Shown: in pieces, positions 22,681-31,477 of the stretch
Numbering within the stretch: the first letter of the stretch is position 1
Layout of the letters: every line of letters begins with the position of its first letter
From: UBA4742 sp963785815
GTDB lineage: Bacteria > Actinomycetota > Acidimicrobiia > Acidimicrobiales > Acidimicrobilacustridaceae
Reading direction: 5' to 3'
NCBI GenBank assembly: GCA_963785815.1
Contig: CAWAWN010000001.1
Span: 248,001-312,000, forward strand
Length of the DNA: 64,000 nucleotides
Made by a program: the position numbers and the translations under genes
The notes under the pieces: model-generated
Databases searched by the model: none
The model's input: only the letters and a program-made list of their open reading frames with translations
Told to the model about the DNA's origin: nothing

Positions 22681-24240
22681 ATGCAGCGACTGAGCGGCAT
22701 GGACGCCTCGTTCTTCTACCTGGAGACGCCCACCTCGCACATGCACATCATCGGGGTGATCGTGATCGACGGTTCCACGATGCCGGGCGGCTACTCGTTC
22801 GAGAAGATCCGCGCCCTGTTCGAGGAGCGACTGGACGTGCTGCCGCCCTTCCGCCGCCGCCCCGTGTTCGTCCCCTTCGGCCTCGACCACCCGGTGTGGA
22901 TCGAGGATGCCGACTTCGATCTGGACAAGCACATCCGCCGCATGGCCGCACCCGCTCCCGGTTCGCCGCACGACCTGGCCGACATCGTGGGCCACATCTC
23001 CAGCGTGCCCCTCGACCGCAGCCGCCCGCTGTGGGAGCTCACCGTGGTCGAGGGTCTGGAGCACGATCAGGTGGCCCTGGTCACCAAGATGCACCACTCG
23101 TCCATCGACGGGGTGTCGGGGGCCGACCTGCTCGTCCACCTCTTCGACCTCGAGCCCGCGCCACCGGCGCCGGCGCCACCCGAGGTGCCGTGGCACGGCG
23201 AACCGGTTCCCTCTGACGTCGAGCTGGTCACCGAGGCCCTGGTCCGGTCCGTGCGCCGGCCGGCCCGTCTGGTGCGCACCCTCTACCGGACCAGCCAGTC
23301 GGCCGTGAACGTGGTCCGCATGCTGCTCGACAGCGACGTCGACGCCGCCCTGCCGCTCACGGCTCCGCGGATCATGTTCTCCGGGGAGATGACCCCGCAC
23401 CGCGACGTGGCCTTCGGGCGCGCCGACCTCGAGGACCTCAAGGTCATCAAGGACACCTTCGGCACCACCGTGAACGACGTGGTCCTGGCCGCCTGCACCC
23501 GGTCGCTGCGCAAGTACCTGATCGACCACGACGACCTGCCGGACAAGCCGCTCATCGCCAGCGTGCCGGTCTCGGTTCGCAGCGGCGAGGACGAGAGCGG
23601 GGGCAACAAGGTCTCGGCCATGTTCGCGGCGCTGCCCGTCCAGCTCGAGGACCCGGTCGACCAGCTCAGCGAGATCCACCTGTCCATGAGCTCGGCCAAG
23701 GAGCTGCACCACGCCATCGGCGCCGACATGCTCCAGGACTGGACCGAGTCCATGGGTCCGGCGGTGCTCAACCAGGCCAGCCGGCTGTTGTCGCGGCTGC
23801 GCCAGGCCGACCGCAACACGGGCATCAACCTGGCCGAGCGGGTGGCCATCCACAACGTGGTCATCTCCAACGTGCCCGGCCCGCCGTTCCCGCTGTACGT
23901 TGCGGGGGCCCGCATGGTGGCCACCTATCCGCTGGGCCCCGTCCTGTTCGGGGCCGGGCTCAACCTGACCGTGCTGTCCAACATGGGCAACGTCGACATC
24001 TCCGCCGTCGGCTGCACCGAATTGGTGCCCGACATCTTCCAGCTCACCGACGGCTTCGCCGACGCCGTGGCCGAGCTGCTCGAGGCAGCTCGGGCCCGCC
24101 AGGGGAAGCTGGAAGGGAGCGCGAAGAAGGCCGCCAAGGCGAAGGACGACTCGAAGAAGGCGAGGAAGTCGCACGGGGCGAAGGACGACTCGAAGAAGGC
24201 GAAGAAGGCGAAGAAGTCCCACGCGGTGAAGACCCCGTGA
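22681..24240 (+). CDS. Wax ester synthase / diacylglycerol acyltransferase (WS/DGAT)
   Basis: 519 aa. N terminus RLSGMDASFFYLETPTSHMH and the catalytic HHxxxDG motif (H138-H139-SSI-D143-G144) are diagnostic; the late NVVISNVPGPPFPLYVAGA motif is also present. It transfers acyl-CoA to fatty alcohols or diacylglycerol, forming storage neutral lipid. The last 45 residues are an unusual Lys/Ala/Asp repeat tail (KKAAKAKDDSKKARK), probably for membrane or nucleic-acid contact, resembling the basic tails of lipid-droplet proteins. Start ATG at 22681. It lies next to two alpha/beta hydrolases that could mobilise the stored lipid. Confidence 0.93.
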   Translation: MQRLSGMDASFFYLETPTSHMHIIGVIVIDGSTMPGGYSFEKIRALFEERLDVLPPFRRRPVFVPFGLDHPVWIEDADFDLDKHIRRMAAPAPGSPHDLADIVGHISSVPLDRSRPLWELTVVEGLEHDQVALVTKMHHSSIDGVSGADLLVHLFDLEPAPPAPAPPEVPWHGEPVPSDVELVTEALVRSVRRPARLVRTLYRTSQSAVNVVRMLLDSDVDAALPLTAPRIMFSGEMTPHRDVAFGRADLEDLKVIKDTFGTTVNDVVLAACTRSLRKYLIDHDDLPDKPLIASVPVSVRSGEDESGGNKVSAMFAALPVQLEDPVDQLSEIHLSMSSAKELHHAIGADMLQDWTESMGPAVLNQASRLLSRLRQADRNTGINLAERVAIHNVVISNVPGPPFPLYVAGARMVATYPLGPVLFGAGLNLTVLSNMGNVDISAVGCTELVPDIFQLTDGFADAVAELLEAARARQGKLEGSAKKAAKAKDDSKKARKSHGAKDDSKKAKKAKKSHAVKTP

Positions 24241-24259
24241 GTCGACTCGGAGGTCTCCG

Positions 24260-25291
24260 ATGACGTCCCGTCCCACCGGCCGTCTGGCCCGGGCCCTCCT
24301 GGTGGTCTCGCTGGTGGTCGGCCTCAGCGTGATGGCCCCCGCCCTGCCCGTCGCGGCTGTCCCCCGGCCGCCGACGCCGGCAGGCTGCCTGCCCCCGACC
24401 GAGCCGGCCGCCGCCACCGAGGGGCCGTACGTGGTGGGCGAGCGCACCGTGACCTTCGTGGACACCTCCCGCCCCACCGCGGCCGATCCGGCCCGAGGCT
24501 TGCTCGCCCACCCCGACCGCACCCTGGTCACCACCATCCTCTACCCAGCGGTGGGCACCGCCTCGAAGGTGGCGGCTCGGGCCAAGCCTCCGGTGGTGGG
24601 GGCCGCACCCGCGGCCGGCGCCTTCCCGCTGGTCGAGTTCTCCCACGGCGTCACGGCCACCGGGCCGGAGTACGTGCCCGTCATCGAGGCCTGGGTCCGG
24701 GCCGGCTACGTGGTGGCCGCGCCCACGTTCCCGCTGACCAGCGGTGCCGGAGCCAGCATCGCGGATGTGGTCAACCAACCGGCCGACGTGAGCTTCGTCC
24801 TCACCTCGATGACGGCGTTGGGGACGAACCCGACCGACCCGCTGTTCGGGCACCTGGCCCCCGGCTGCACGGCCATCGCCGGCCACTCCCTGGGGGCCAT
24901 CACCACCCTGGCCACCGTGTACGACTCGTGCTGCGCCGAGCCGCGGGCCCGGGCCGCCATCTCCCTGTCGGGGTGGGCGCTGCCCCTCGACGGGGGCAAC
25001 TACACCAACGCCCCGCCGGTGCCGCTGCTGCTGGTGCATGGCGACGCGGACCAGACGGTTCCCTACTCGGCCAGCCAGCAGGCCTTCGCCGAGCTGCATG
25101 GCTTCCGGTGGTTCCTCACCCTGCACGGGGCCGGCCACGTCAGCATCTTCGTCAAGCCCTGGAACCAGATCCTGCTCGACGGCGTCATCGCCTTCCTCAA
25201 CTACCAACTCAAGGGCGACCGCCACCTGGAGATGGGCTTCCCCCAGCAGGCCCAGCACTCAGGCGTGGCCAGCCTCCAACGCGCCAGCTGA
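24260..25291 (+). CDS. Secreted alpha/beta hydrolase (lipase/esterase)
   Basis: 343 aa with a signal peptide (ARALLVVSLVVGLSVMAPALPVAA). Core motifs: VEFSHGVTATGPEY (oxyanion), IAGHSLGAITTL (nucleophile Ser), LLVHGDADQTVPY (acid), HGAGHVSIF (His). The layout is that of dienelactone-hydrolase/PET-hydrolase-like lipases. It follows WS/DGAT by 19 nt, so the two are probably co-transcribed and both concern acyl esters. A CC pair (YDSCCAEPR) may form a disulfide. Its 3' end overlaps the convergent membrane-protein gene by 33 nt. Confidence 0.87.
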   Translation: MTSRPTGRLARALLVVSLVVGLSVMAPALPVAAVPRPPTPAGCLPPTEPAAATEGPYVVGERTVTFVDTSRPTAADPARGLLAHPDRTLVTTILYPAVGTASKVAARAKPPVVGAAPAAGAFPLVEFSHGVTATGPEYVPVIEAWVRAGYVVAAPTFPLTSGAGASIADVVNQPADVSFVLTSMTALGTNPTDPLFGHLAPGCTAIAGHSLGAITTLATVYDSCCAEPRARAAISLSGWALPLDGGNYTNAPPVPLLLVHGDADQTVPYSASQQAFAELHGFRWFLTLHGAGHVSIFVKPWNQILLDGVIAFLNYQLKGDRHLEMGFPQQAQHSGVASLQRAS

Positions 25292-26089
25292 CGGTTCCAC
25301 CCGCTCGGGGAGCAGCAGGATGGCGCCGGCCAGGAAGCACAGGGCACCCACGAACGTGCCGAGGTTGGACAGCTCGACGTTGCGCAGCGTGTCGGTGCTG
25401 GGCACCACGTAGGAGGCCACGGCCGAGGCACCGAAGGCGATGGAGCCCACCAGGTTGGCCACGGTGATCCACCAGGGCAACGACTGGGGCTGCCACCGCC
25501 ACCACCCGTGGCAGACCTCGACCCAGGCGATGGTGCTGGCCACCAGGAAGGCGATGGAGCCAAGGGCGTCGGGTCGCCAGACGCGGGCGTTGGCCACCGA
25601 AGCCGACAGGTCGCTGTGGATGGCGTAGCCGGTGCTCAGGTTGAACCAGACGGTTCCGGCCAGCTGCACGGCGCTGGCCGACCAACCGAGGTGGTGGGGT
25701 GCCCACACGAACCACCGACGTCGGCGTCCGTCGCCCGGGGCGTCGCCGCGAGCCTCGAGCGCCTCGCCCAGGTCGTCGACCGCCTCGCGGTACTGGAGCG
25801 TGGCCGCCGAGGTGAAGAAGATCGACCCCACGAAGAAGGTGACGGCGGTGGTCGTCACCCCGACCGCCTCCGCGTAGGGCGGCAGGGCGCCCAGGGCGAA
25901 CAGGATCGAGCCGATGGCGAAGAGCACCGCGATCCACCATCCCCGGCTGCGAGGCGCCCACCAGGTGGCGTCGGGGCGGTGGTCGCCGAGCGGGTGCTTG
26001 CGCAGCCACCGGGCCTCGAGCGAGCGGCGCACCTCGAGAGGTCGGCGGGCGCGGCGCCCCGACGGGGTGCTCAGGTCGGCGTCACTCAT
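25259..26089 (-). CDS. Multi-spanning membrane protein of unknown function
   Basis: 276 aa from the ATG at 26089, chosen because it overlaps the stop of the upstream small gene (ATGAGTGA); a start at 26104 adds five residues. A basic cytoplasmic N terminus precedes six or seven hydrophobic helices (for example WIAVLFAIGSILFALGAL, VTFFVGSIFFTSAATLQY, LCFLAGAILLLPERV). I recognise no transporter or enzyme motif; the pattern resembles YrhK-like domains. Probably an integral membrane protein of the envelope. Confidence 0.75.
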   Translation of the reverse strand: MSDADLSTPSGRRARRPLEVRRSLEARWLRKHPLGDHRPDATWWAPRSRGWWIAVLFAIGSILFALGALPPYAEAVGVTTTAVTFFVGSIFFTSAATLQYREAVDDLGEALEARGDAPGDGRRRRWFVWAPHHLGWSASAVQLAGTVWFNLSTGYAIHSDLSASVANARVWRPDALGSIAFLVASTIAWVEVCHGWWRWQPQSLPWWITVANLVGSIAFGASAVASYVVPSTDTLRNVELSNLGTFVGALCFLAGAILLLPERVEPSAGALEAGHA

Positions 26090-26189
26090 CCTCGCCGGCG
26101 CCATAGGCGCGGTCGCGGCGCTTGACCTTGACGAAGGCCACGACCACCAGGACGGCCAGGGCGATGAAGATGAGCAGTCCGAAGTACAT
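26082..26189 (-). CDS. 35-residue single-pass membrane protein
   Basis: Short gene, sequence MYFGLLIFIALAVLVVVAF followed by a basic stretch KVKRRDR and an acidic end GEDE. It forms one N-terminal transmembrane helix with a charged cytoplasmic tail. Its TGA overlaps the ATG of the next membrane-protein gene by 8 nt, which strongly supports real, coupled translation. Too short for most gene finders. Likely a small partner or stabiliser of the downstream membrane protein. Confidence 0.65.
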   Translation of the reverse strand: MYFGLLIFIALAVLVVVAFVKVKRRDRAYGAGEDE

Positions 26190-26254
26190 GCGCGCAGGAG
26201 CGTAGTGGGTCAAGATGGCGCCGCTCGTCTGCCCCGAGGGAGAGGTTCGTTCGC

Positions 26255-27655
26255 ATGACCCTGCACCGCCGCGAGACCGTCCGAGATCAACTCGACGACA
26301 GCGTGTTCGCCGACCGCGACCTGGCCAAGGCCGCGCCCAAGTACAAGTTCCCCAACGAGGAGTGGCGGCCGGTCGACGCCTTCCAGGTGGTGTCCGACCA
26401 GATCATGCTCGACGGCAACTCCCGCCAGAACCTGGCCACGTTCTGCCAGACCTGGGAGGAGCCCGAGGTCCACCGCCTGATGGACCTGTCCATCGACAAG
26501 AACATGATCGACAAGGACGAGTACCCCCAGACCGCCGAGGTCGAGAAGCGCTGCGTGCACATGCTGGCCGACCTCTGGAACGCCCCCGACTCGGCCGACA
26601 CGGTGGGCTGCTCGGCGATCGGCTCCTCCGAGGCCTGCATGTTGGGGGGCATGGCGGCCAAGTGGCGTTGGCGCGAGCGTCGACGCGCCGAGGGGAAGCC
26701 CACCGACAAGCCCAACATGGTGTGCGGGCCGGTCCAGGTGGTGTGGCACAAGTTCGCCAAGTACTGGGACATCGAGATGCGCGAGGTGCCCATGCGCCAG
26801 GGCCACTACGCCATGGACGCCCAGGACATGCTCGAGCGGGTGGACGAGAACACCATCATGGTGGTGCCCACCTTCGGGGTGACCTACACCGGGTCCTACG
26901 AGCTGGTGAAGCCGTTGGCCGAGGCCCTCGACGACCTCGAGGCCCGCACCGGGCTGTCGGTCGACATCCACGTGGATGGGGCCAGCGGGGCCTTCCTGGC
27001 GCCCTTCTGCGCCCCTGACATCGAGTGGGACTTCCGCCTCCCCCGCGTGAAGTCGATCAGCACCTCGGGCCACAAGTTCGGCCTGGCCCCGCTGGGGGTG
27101 GGCTGGGTGATCTGGCGCGATGCCGCGGAGCTCCCGGACGACCTGATCTTCCACGTGAGCTACCTGGGCGGCGACATGCCCGTGTTCCAGATCAACTTCT
27201 CGCGCCCCGCCGGTCAGATCGTGGCCCAGTACTACGACTTCATGCGCCTGGGGAAGGAGGGCTACCGACGCGTCCACCAGGCCTCGTACGACACCGGGCA
27301 GTTCCTGGCCGCCGAGATCGTCAAGCTGGGCCCCTTCGAGCTGATCTGCGACAGCGACCCGCTCACCGGCATCCCGTCGGTGGCCTGGCGCATCCCCGAA
27401 GGCGTCGACCCGGGCTACACGCTCTACGACCTGGCCGATCGTCTGCGCACCCAGGGCTGGCAGGTGCCGGCCTACCCGCTCACCGGCGAGGTGGCCGACA
27501 TCGCCGTCCAGCGCATCCTGGTCCGCCAGGACGTGAGCCGCGACCTGGCCACCAACCTGCTCGGCGACTTCAAGGAGGCGGTGGCGCACTTCGACAAGCA
27601 CCCGGTGACCGTGAACATGACTCCCGAGGAAGCCTCCGGCTTCAGCCACCTCTAG
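26255..27655 (+). CDS. gad: Glutamate decarboxylase (PLP-dependent)
   Basis: 466 aa, standard length. Motifs: GCSAIGSSEACMLGGMAAKWRWR (substrate-binding segment), VDIHVDGASGAFLAPF (PLP-binding Asp), and SISTSGHKFGLAPLG, where the Lys forms the aldimine. It converts glutamate to GABA and CO2, consuming a proton, and is used for acid tolerance or GABA metabolism. The chloride-channel-family gene starts 7 nt after the stop, a pairing that recalls acid-resistance systems in which ClC antiporters work with decarboxylases. Confidence 0.95.
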   Translation: MTLHRRETVRDQLDDSVFADRDLAKAAPKYKFPNEEWRPVDAFQVVSDQIMLDGNSRQNLATFCQTWEEPEVHRLMDLSIDKNMIDKDEYPQTAEVEKRCVHMLADLWNAPDSADTVGCSAIGSSEACMLGGMAAKWRWRERRRAEGKPTDKPNMVCGPVQVVWHKFAKYWDIEMREVPMRQGHYAMDAQDMLERVDENTIMVVPTFGVTYTGSYELVKPLAEALDDLEARTGLSVDIHVDGASGAFLAPFCAPDIEWDFRLPRVKSISTSGHKFGLAPLGVGWVIWRDAAELPDDLIFHVSYLGGDMPVFQINFSRPAGQIVAQYYDFMRLGKEGYRRVHQASYDTGQFLAAEIVKLGPFELICDSDPLTGIPSVAWRIPEGVDPGYTLYDLADRLRTQGWQVPAYPLTGEVADIAVQRILVRQDVSRDLATNLLGDFKEAVAHFDKHPVTVNMTPEEASGFSHL

Positions 27656-27661
27656 GCCGCC

Positions 27662-29023
27662 ATGAGCGCTCCTCTCGATCCGTCCACCGTCGACGTCCCA
27701 ACGCTGCTGCGGTCACGCCAGTACCTGGTCCTGCTGGTGCTGGCCGGCCTCATCGGCGTGCCCATCTCGGCGGTGGCCTACCTCTTCCTGAAGCTGGTCG
27801 ACGAGTCCCAGACCTGGGTGTTCTCCACGCTCCCGTCCGATCTGGGCTTCCATCCGGTCCCGATGTGGTGGCCGATCCTGCCCACGGTGGTGGCCGGCGT
27901 GGTGGTCAGCCTGGCCATCGCCTACCTCCCGGGCCACGGGGGCCACGAACCGGCTGACGGCTTCCAGGCCGGCGGCACGCCCGAACCGAGCTGGGTTCCC
28001 GGGGTGTTCCTGGCTGCGCTGGCCACCCTGGCCCTGGGCATCGTGTTGGGCCCCGAGGCGCCGCTGATCCTGATCGGGGGCGGGCTCGGCGTCCTGGCCG
28101 TGCACCTGGCCGCCCGCCAGGCCCCGCCCATGACCGCCACCGTCATGGCCGCGGCCGGCAGCTTCGCCGCCATCAGCACCCTGTTGGGCTCCCCCCTGCT
28201 CGGCGCGTTCCTGCTGCTGGAGGCGTCGGGCCTCGGCGGCCCGATCGTGGGCCTGGTGCTCATCCCCGGCCTGCTGGCCGCCGGGGTGGGCAGCCTCATC
28301 ATGATCGGGCTGGACTCGTGGTCGGGTTGGGGGACGCTGTCGCTGAGCCTGCCCGCGCTCCCGCCCTTCGCCCACCCCAACGGCGTGATGTTCCTCTACG
28401 CCCTGGCCTTCGGGCTGGTGGCCGGTGTGATCGGCTGGCCCATCCGGGTGGCGGCCCGTCTGCTGCGGCCGGTGGTGGACCGCCGGCGCCTGCTGCTGAC
28501 CCCGGTGGTCGGCCTGGCCGTGGGCCTGGTGGCCATCGCCTTCGCCGAGATCACCGGCAAGGGCGCCACCCAGGTGCTGTTCTCGGGGCAGAACCAGCTC
28601 GGTCCGCTGGTCGGCCAGGCCGCCACCTGGTCGGTGGGGGCGCTCATCTTCCTGATCCTGGCCAAGGCCGTCGCCTATTCCCTGTCGCTGAGCAGCTTCC
28701 GGGGCGGTCCCATCTTCCCGGCCATGTTCATCGGTGGGGCGCTGGGCATGGTGGCGGCGCACCTGCCCGGCATGTCGCTGGTGCCGGGCGTGGCCATGGG
28801 CATCGGGGTGATGGCGGCCATCATGCTCGGCCTGCCCTTCACCTCCGTGCTGCTGGCCACGCTGCTGCTGGGCAAGGACGGGCTCACCGCCATGCCCCTC
28901 GTGATCGTGGCCGTGGCCGTGACCTACGTGGTGGCGGCGTGGATCCAGCCCTCCATCGACCGGATCACCGGACCGGTGGTGGCCGAGGTCGAGCCGACCG
29001 CCACACCCAGCCCGTCGACCTAG
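27662..29023 (+). CDS. ClC-family chloride channel / proton antiporter
   Basis: 453 aa with about ten to twelve hydrophobic helices. ClC selectivity segments are recognisable: LGPEAPLILIGGGLG (in place of GKEGPxVH) and SSFRGGPIFPAMFIGGALG (GGxFxP). The canonical gating Glu of GREGP is shifted to LGPEAP, so ion coupling should be checked. With the adjacent decarboxylase it may supply the electrical shunt needed in acid resistance. Overlaps the convergent GAP-family gene by 4 nt. Confidence 0.9.
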   Translation: MSAPLDPSTVDVPTLLRSRQYLVLLVLAGLIGVPISAVAYLFLKLVDESQTWVFSTLPSDLGFHPVPMWWPILPTVVAGVVVSLAIAYLPGHGGHEPADGFQAGGTPEPSWVPGVFLAALATLALGIVLGPEAPLILIGGGLGVLAVHLAARQAPPMTATVMAAAGSFAAISTLLGSPLLGAFLLLEASGLGGPIVGLVLIPGLLAAGVGSLIMIGLDSWSGWGTLSLSLPALPPFAHPNGVMFLYALAFGLVAGVIGWPIRVAARLLRPVVDRRRLLLTPVVGLAVGLVAIAFAEITGKGATQVLFSGQNQLGPLVGQAATWSVGALIFLILAKAVAYSLSLSSFRGGPIFPAMFIGGALGMVAAHLPGMSLVPGVAMGIGVMAAIMLGLPFTSVLLATLLLGKDGLTAMPLVIVAVAVTYVVAAWIQPSIDRITGPVVAEVEPTATPSPST

Positions 29024-29673
29024 GCCTTGTGGCTGGCCAGCAGGTAGACGCCCTTGGCGGCCAGCACGATCCCGAAGCCGGCCGACAGGATGACGATGCC
29101 GCGGTCGCGGTTGCGATCCACCCAGTCCTGGAGTCGCGCCAACCGCTCTCGGGCGGCGTCGGGCGAGATGATGTAGTAGGTCTGCATGGTGGCCATGCTG
29201 GAGGTGGCCAGCAGGCAGAACAGCACCAGGACCACGATGGTGGCGGTGGTGTGCAGGTCGGCCTCGAGCACCACGGTGACACCGGCGGCCACCAGACCCC
29301 AGGGCTGGAGCAGGAAGCCCAGGGCGGCCGCGCCCCAAGCCGACATGCGGTCGACGCGGGCCATCCAGGCAGGCTGCTTGCGGGGCCGGTCCGCCGGTCG
29401 CTTGGACACCCGCCAGGCCACGGCCAGCAGCGCCATCCCCACCACCACGTTGGCGATGGCGCTCCACAGGGCAGGCTGGGTGTTGCGCGCCGGCGGCTGG
29501 CCGCCGGTGACCAGCAGGGTGCCGGCCACGATGGCGGCCAGCGAGGCGATCCAGGCGACGATGAAGGCGAAGCCGTTGCGCCGGGCGTGGTCGCTGCCCA
29601 GCACCAGGATGAAGCCCACCACCGGGATGGGTTCGATGGTGATGGCGACGCCCAGGAGGAGGAGCTCACCCAT
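29020..29673 (-). CDS. GAP-family (LysE-like) membrane protein
   Basis: 217 aa; six hydrophobic helices with the opening MGELLLLGVAITIEPIPVVGFILVLGSDHARRNG and AAALGFLLQPWGLVAAG typical of Sap/GAP proteins implicated in glycopeptidolipid or sulfolipid export in mycobacteria. Start ATG at 29673 overlaps the SulP stop by 8 nt, indicating an operon in which it is the second gene. Substrate here unknown. Confidence 0.82.
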   Translation of the reverse strand: MGELLLLGVAITIEPIPVVGFILVLGSDHARRNGFAFIVAWIASLAAIVAGTLLVTGGQPPARNTQPALWSAIANVVVGMALLAVAWRVSKRPADRPRKQPAWMARVDRMSAWGAAALGFLLQPWGLVAAGVTVVLEADLHTTATIVVLVLFCLLATSSMATMQTYYIISPDAARERLARLQDWVDRNRDRGIVILSAGFGIVLAAKGVYLLASHKA

Positions 29674-31405
29674 CGGACGCGGTCCGCTCGAAGGCGTCGG
29701 CGGCGTGGGGCACCGAGGTGTAGAGGGCGTCGGCCCCGACCTTGTCGAGGATGCCGTAGCGGTCCAGCTCGGTGCGCACCTCGTCCATGACCTCGGCGAA
29801 CACCAGGCGTATGTGGCGCTCGTCGAGCTCGGCCACCACCTGCAGCAGCACCTGGGCGCCCGTGTAGTCGATGTCGGGCAGGGCGGCGGCATCGATGCAC
29901 AGCCAGCGCACGGGCTCGTCGGTGTCGGCCAGGAACCCGTTGATGTCGGAGAAGAAGTGGTTGGCGTTGGCGTAGTACAGGTCCCCGGCGAAGCGATAGA
30001 TGACCAGGCCGGGTTCGCTGCGCTCGTCGGGCTTGGCCGGTACCGAGTGCCACCCGGCCACCCCTCCGGTGAGCGGTTCGATCACGGCCGTGTGCGGGCG
30101 GTAGGAGTGGCGGAGGTGATCGATCACCGACAGGACGATGGCCAGGATGATGCCCTGTTCCACCCCCACGAACACCACCGTGAGCGCGGTCAGGGTGGCC
30201 ACGACGAACTCGTCGCGCCGCAGCCGCAACACCTTGGCCATGCCGCCCAGGTCGACCAGCTCGACGCCGATGATGAACACCACCGACGAGAGCACGGCCT
30301 TGGGCATGTACTGGATGGGCACGGTCAGGAACAGCAGCACGATGGCCACGATGACCCCGGTGGTGAGCTGGGCCAGCTGGCTCTTGCCCCCGGCGCTGTC
30401 GACCATCTGGGTCTTGGTCGGGCTGCCGTTGACCACGAAGGTGCCCGACAGCCCGGCGGCCAGGCTGGCCGCACCGAGGCCGACCAGGTCGACGTCCTCG
30501 TCGAACTCGTCGTTGTACTTGGCCGCGTACGCCCGCGACGTGGCCGCGCTCTGGGCCAGCACCAGCACGAAGATGGACACGGCGGTGCCCATCAGCTCGG
30601 GGACGTCGGACCACTTCACGCTGGGGAGCCCGATCTTGGGCAGCCCTCCCGGCACCGGGCCGAGGGTGGCCACCCCGTGAGCCGCCAGGTTCCAGTGCCA
30701 GCTGATGATGATGGCGCCGATCACCGCGATCAGCGCGCCGGGGATCTTCCGGGTCACGAACTTGGTGCCCAGGATGACGACGACCACCCCGGCGGTGACG
30801 GCCACGGTGGTCCAGCTGATGTCGCCCAGGTTCTTGAACGTGCTGGCCAACTTGGCCAGCGTGTTGTCGAAGTGGTGGCTGCCGATCGTCACGCCGGTGC
30901 CCTCGGGGATGCCCAGCATCCCGCCCACCTGGCCACACGCCACCTGGATGCCGACACCGGTCAGGAACCCGATGAGGACGGTGCGCGACAGGAAGTCGGC
31001 CAGGAACCCCAGGCCCACCAGCCGGGCCAGGATGAGCAGGGCGGCGGCCATCAGGGCCAGGAGGCCGGCCAGGGCCACGTACTGCTTGGAGCCGGTGGCG
31101 GCCAGCCCGGCCAGGCCGGCGGCCATGACCGCGGCGGTGGCCGAGTCCGCGCCGACGACCAGGTGGCGCGATGACCCCAGCAGGGCGAAGGCCAGCACCG
31201 GCAACAGGATCGTGTAGAGCCCGGTGATGACCGGCATGCCGGCGATGGTCGTGTAGCCCATGACCTCGGGGATGGCCAGCGCGGCCAAGGTGACCCCGGC
31301 CAGGACCTCCACCGGGATCCGGCTCCGGTCGATGGGCAGCACGCCCTGCAGCAGCGGAAGTCGGTGCCGGGGTGGTGCATGGCTCGATCCGTGCTGAGCG
31401 GTCAC
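29666..31405 (-). CDS. SulP-family anion transporter with C-terminal STAS domain
   Basis: 579 aa. The transporter core has the SulP opening (VTLAALAIPEVMGYTTIAGMPVITGLYT) and about twelve helices; the C-terminal 130 residues are a STAS domain (VIYRFAGDLYYANANHFFSDI, WLCIDAAALPDIDYTGAQVL). It moves sulfate, bicarbonate or a related anion. Divergent from the 31478 gene with only 72 nt between starts. Confidence 0.93.
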   Translation of the reverse strand: MTAQHGSSHAPPRHRLPLLQGVLPIDRSRIPVEVLAGVTLAALAIPEVMGYTTIAGMPVITGLYTILLPVLAFALLGSSRHLVVGADSATAAVMAAGLAGLAATGSKQYVALAGLLALMAAALLILARLVGLGFLADFLSRTVLIGFLTGVGIQVACGQVGGMLGIPEGTGVTIGSHHFDNTLAKLASTFKNLGDISWTTVAVTAGVVVVILGTKFVTRKIPGALIAVIGAIIISWHWNLAAHGVATLGPVPGGLPKIGLPSVKWSDVPELMGTAVSIFVLVLAQSAATSRAYAAKYNDEFDEDVDLVGLGAASLAAGLSGTFVVNGSPTKTQMVDSAGGKSQLAQLTTGVIVAIVLLFLTVPIQYMPKAVLSSVVFIIGVELVDLGGMAKVLRLRRDEFVVATLTALTVVFVGVEQGIILAIVLSVIDHLRHSYRPHTAVIEPLTGGVAGWHSVPAKPDERSEPGLVIYRFAGDLYYANANHFFSDINGFLADTDEPVRWLCIDAAALPDIDYTGAQVLLQVVAELDERHIRLVFAEVMDEVRTELDRYGILDKVGADALYTSVPHAADAFERTASDG

Positions 31406-31477
31406 GGGTCCCCTCCCTCATGAGGCCATGCGCAGTGGATACCCGCACGCTAGCCATCGGCCCCTAGCATCTGCCCG

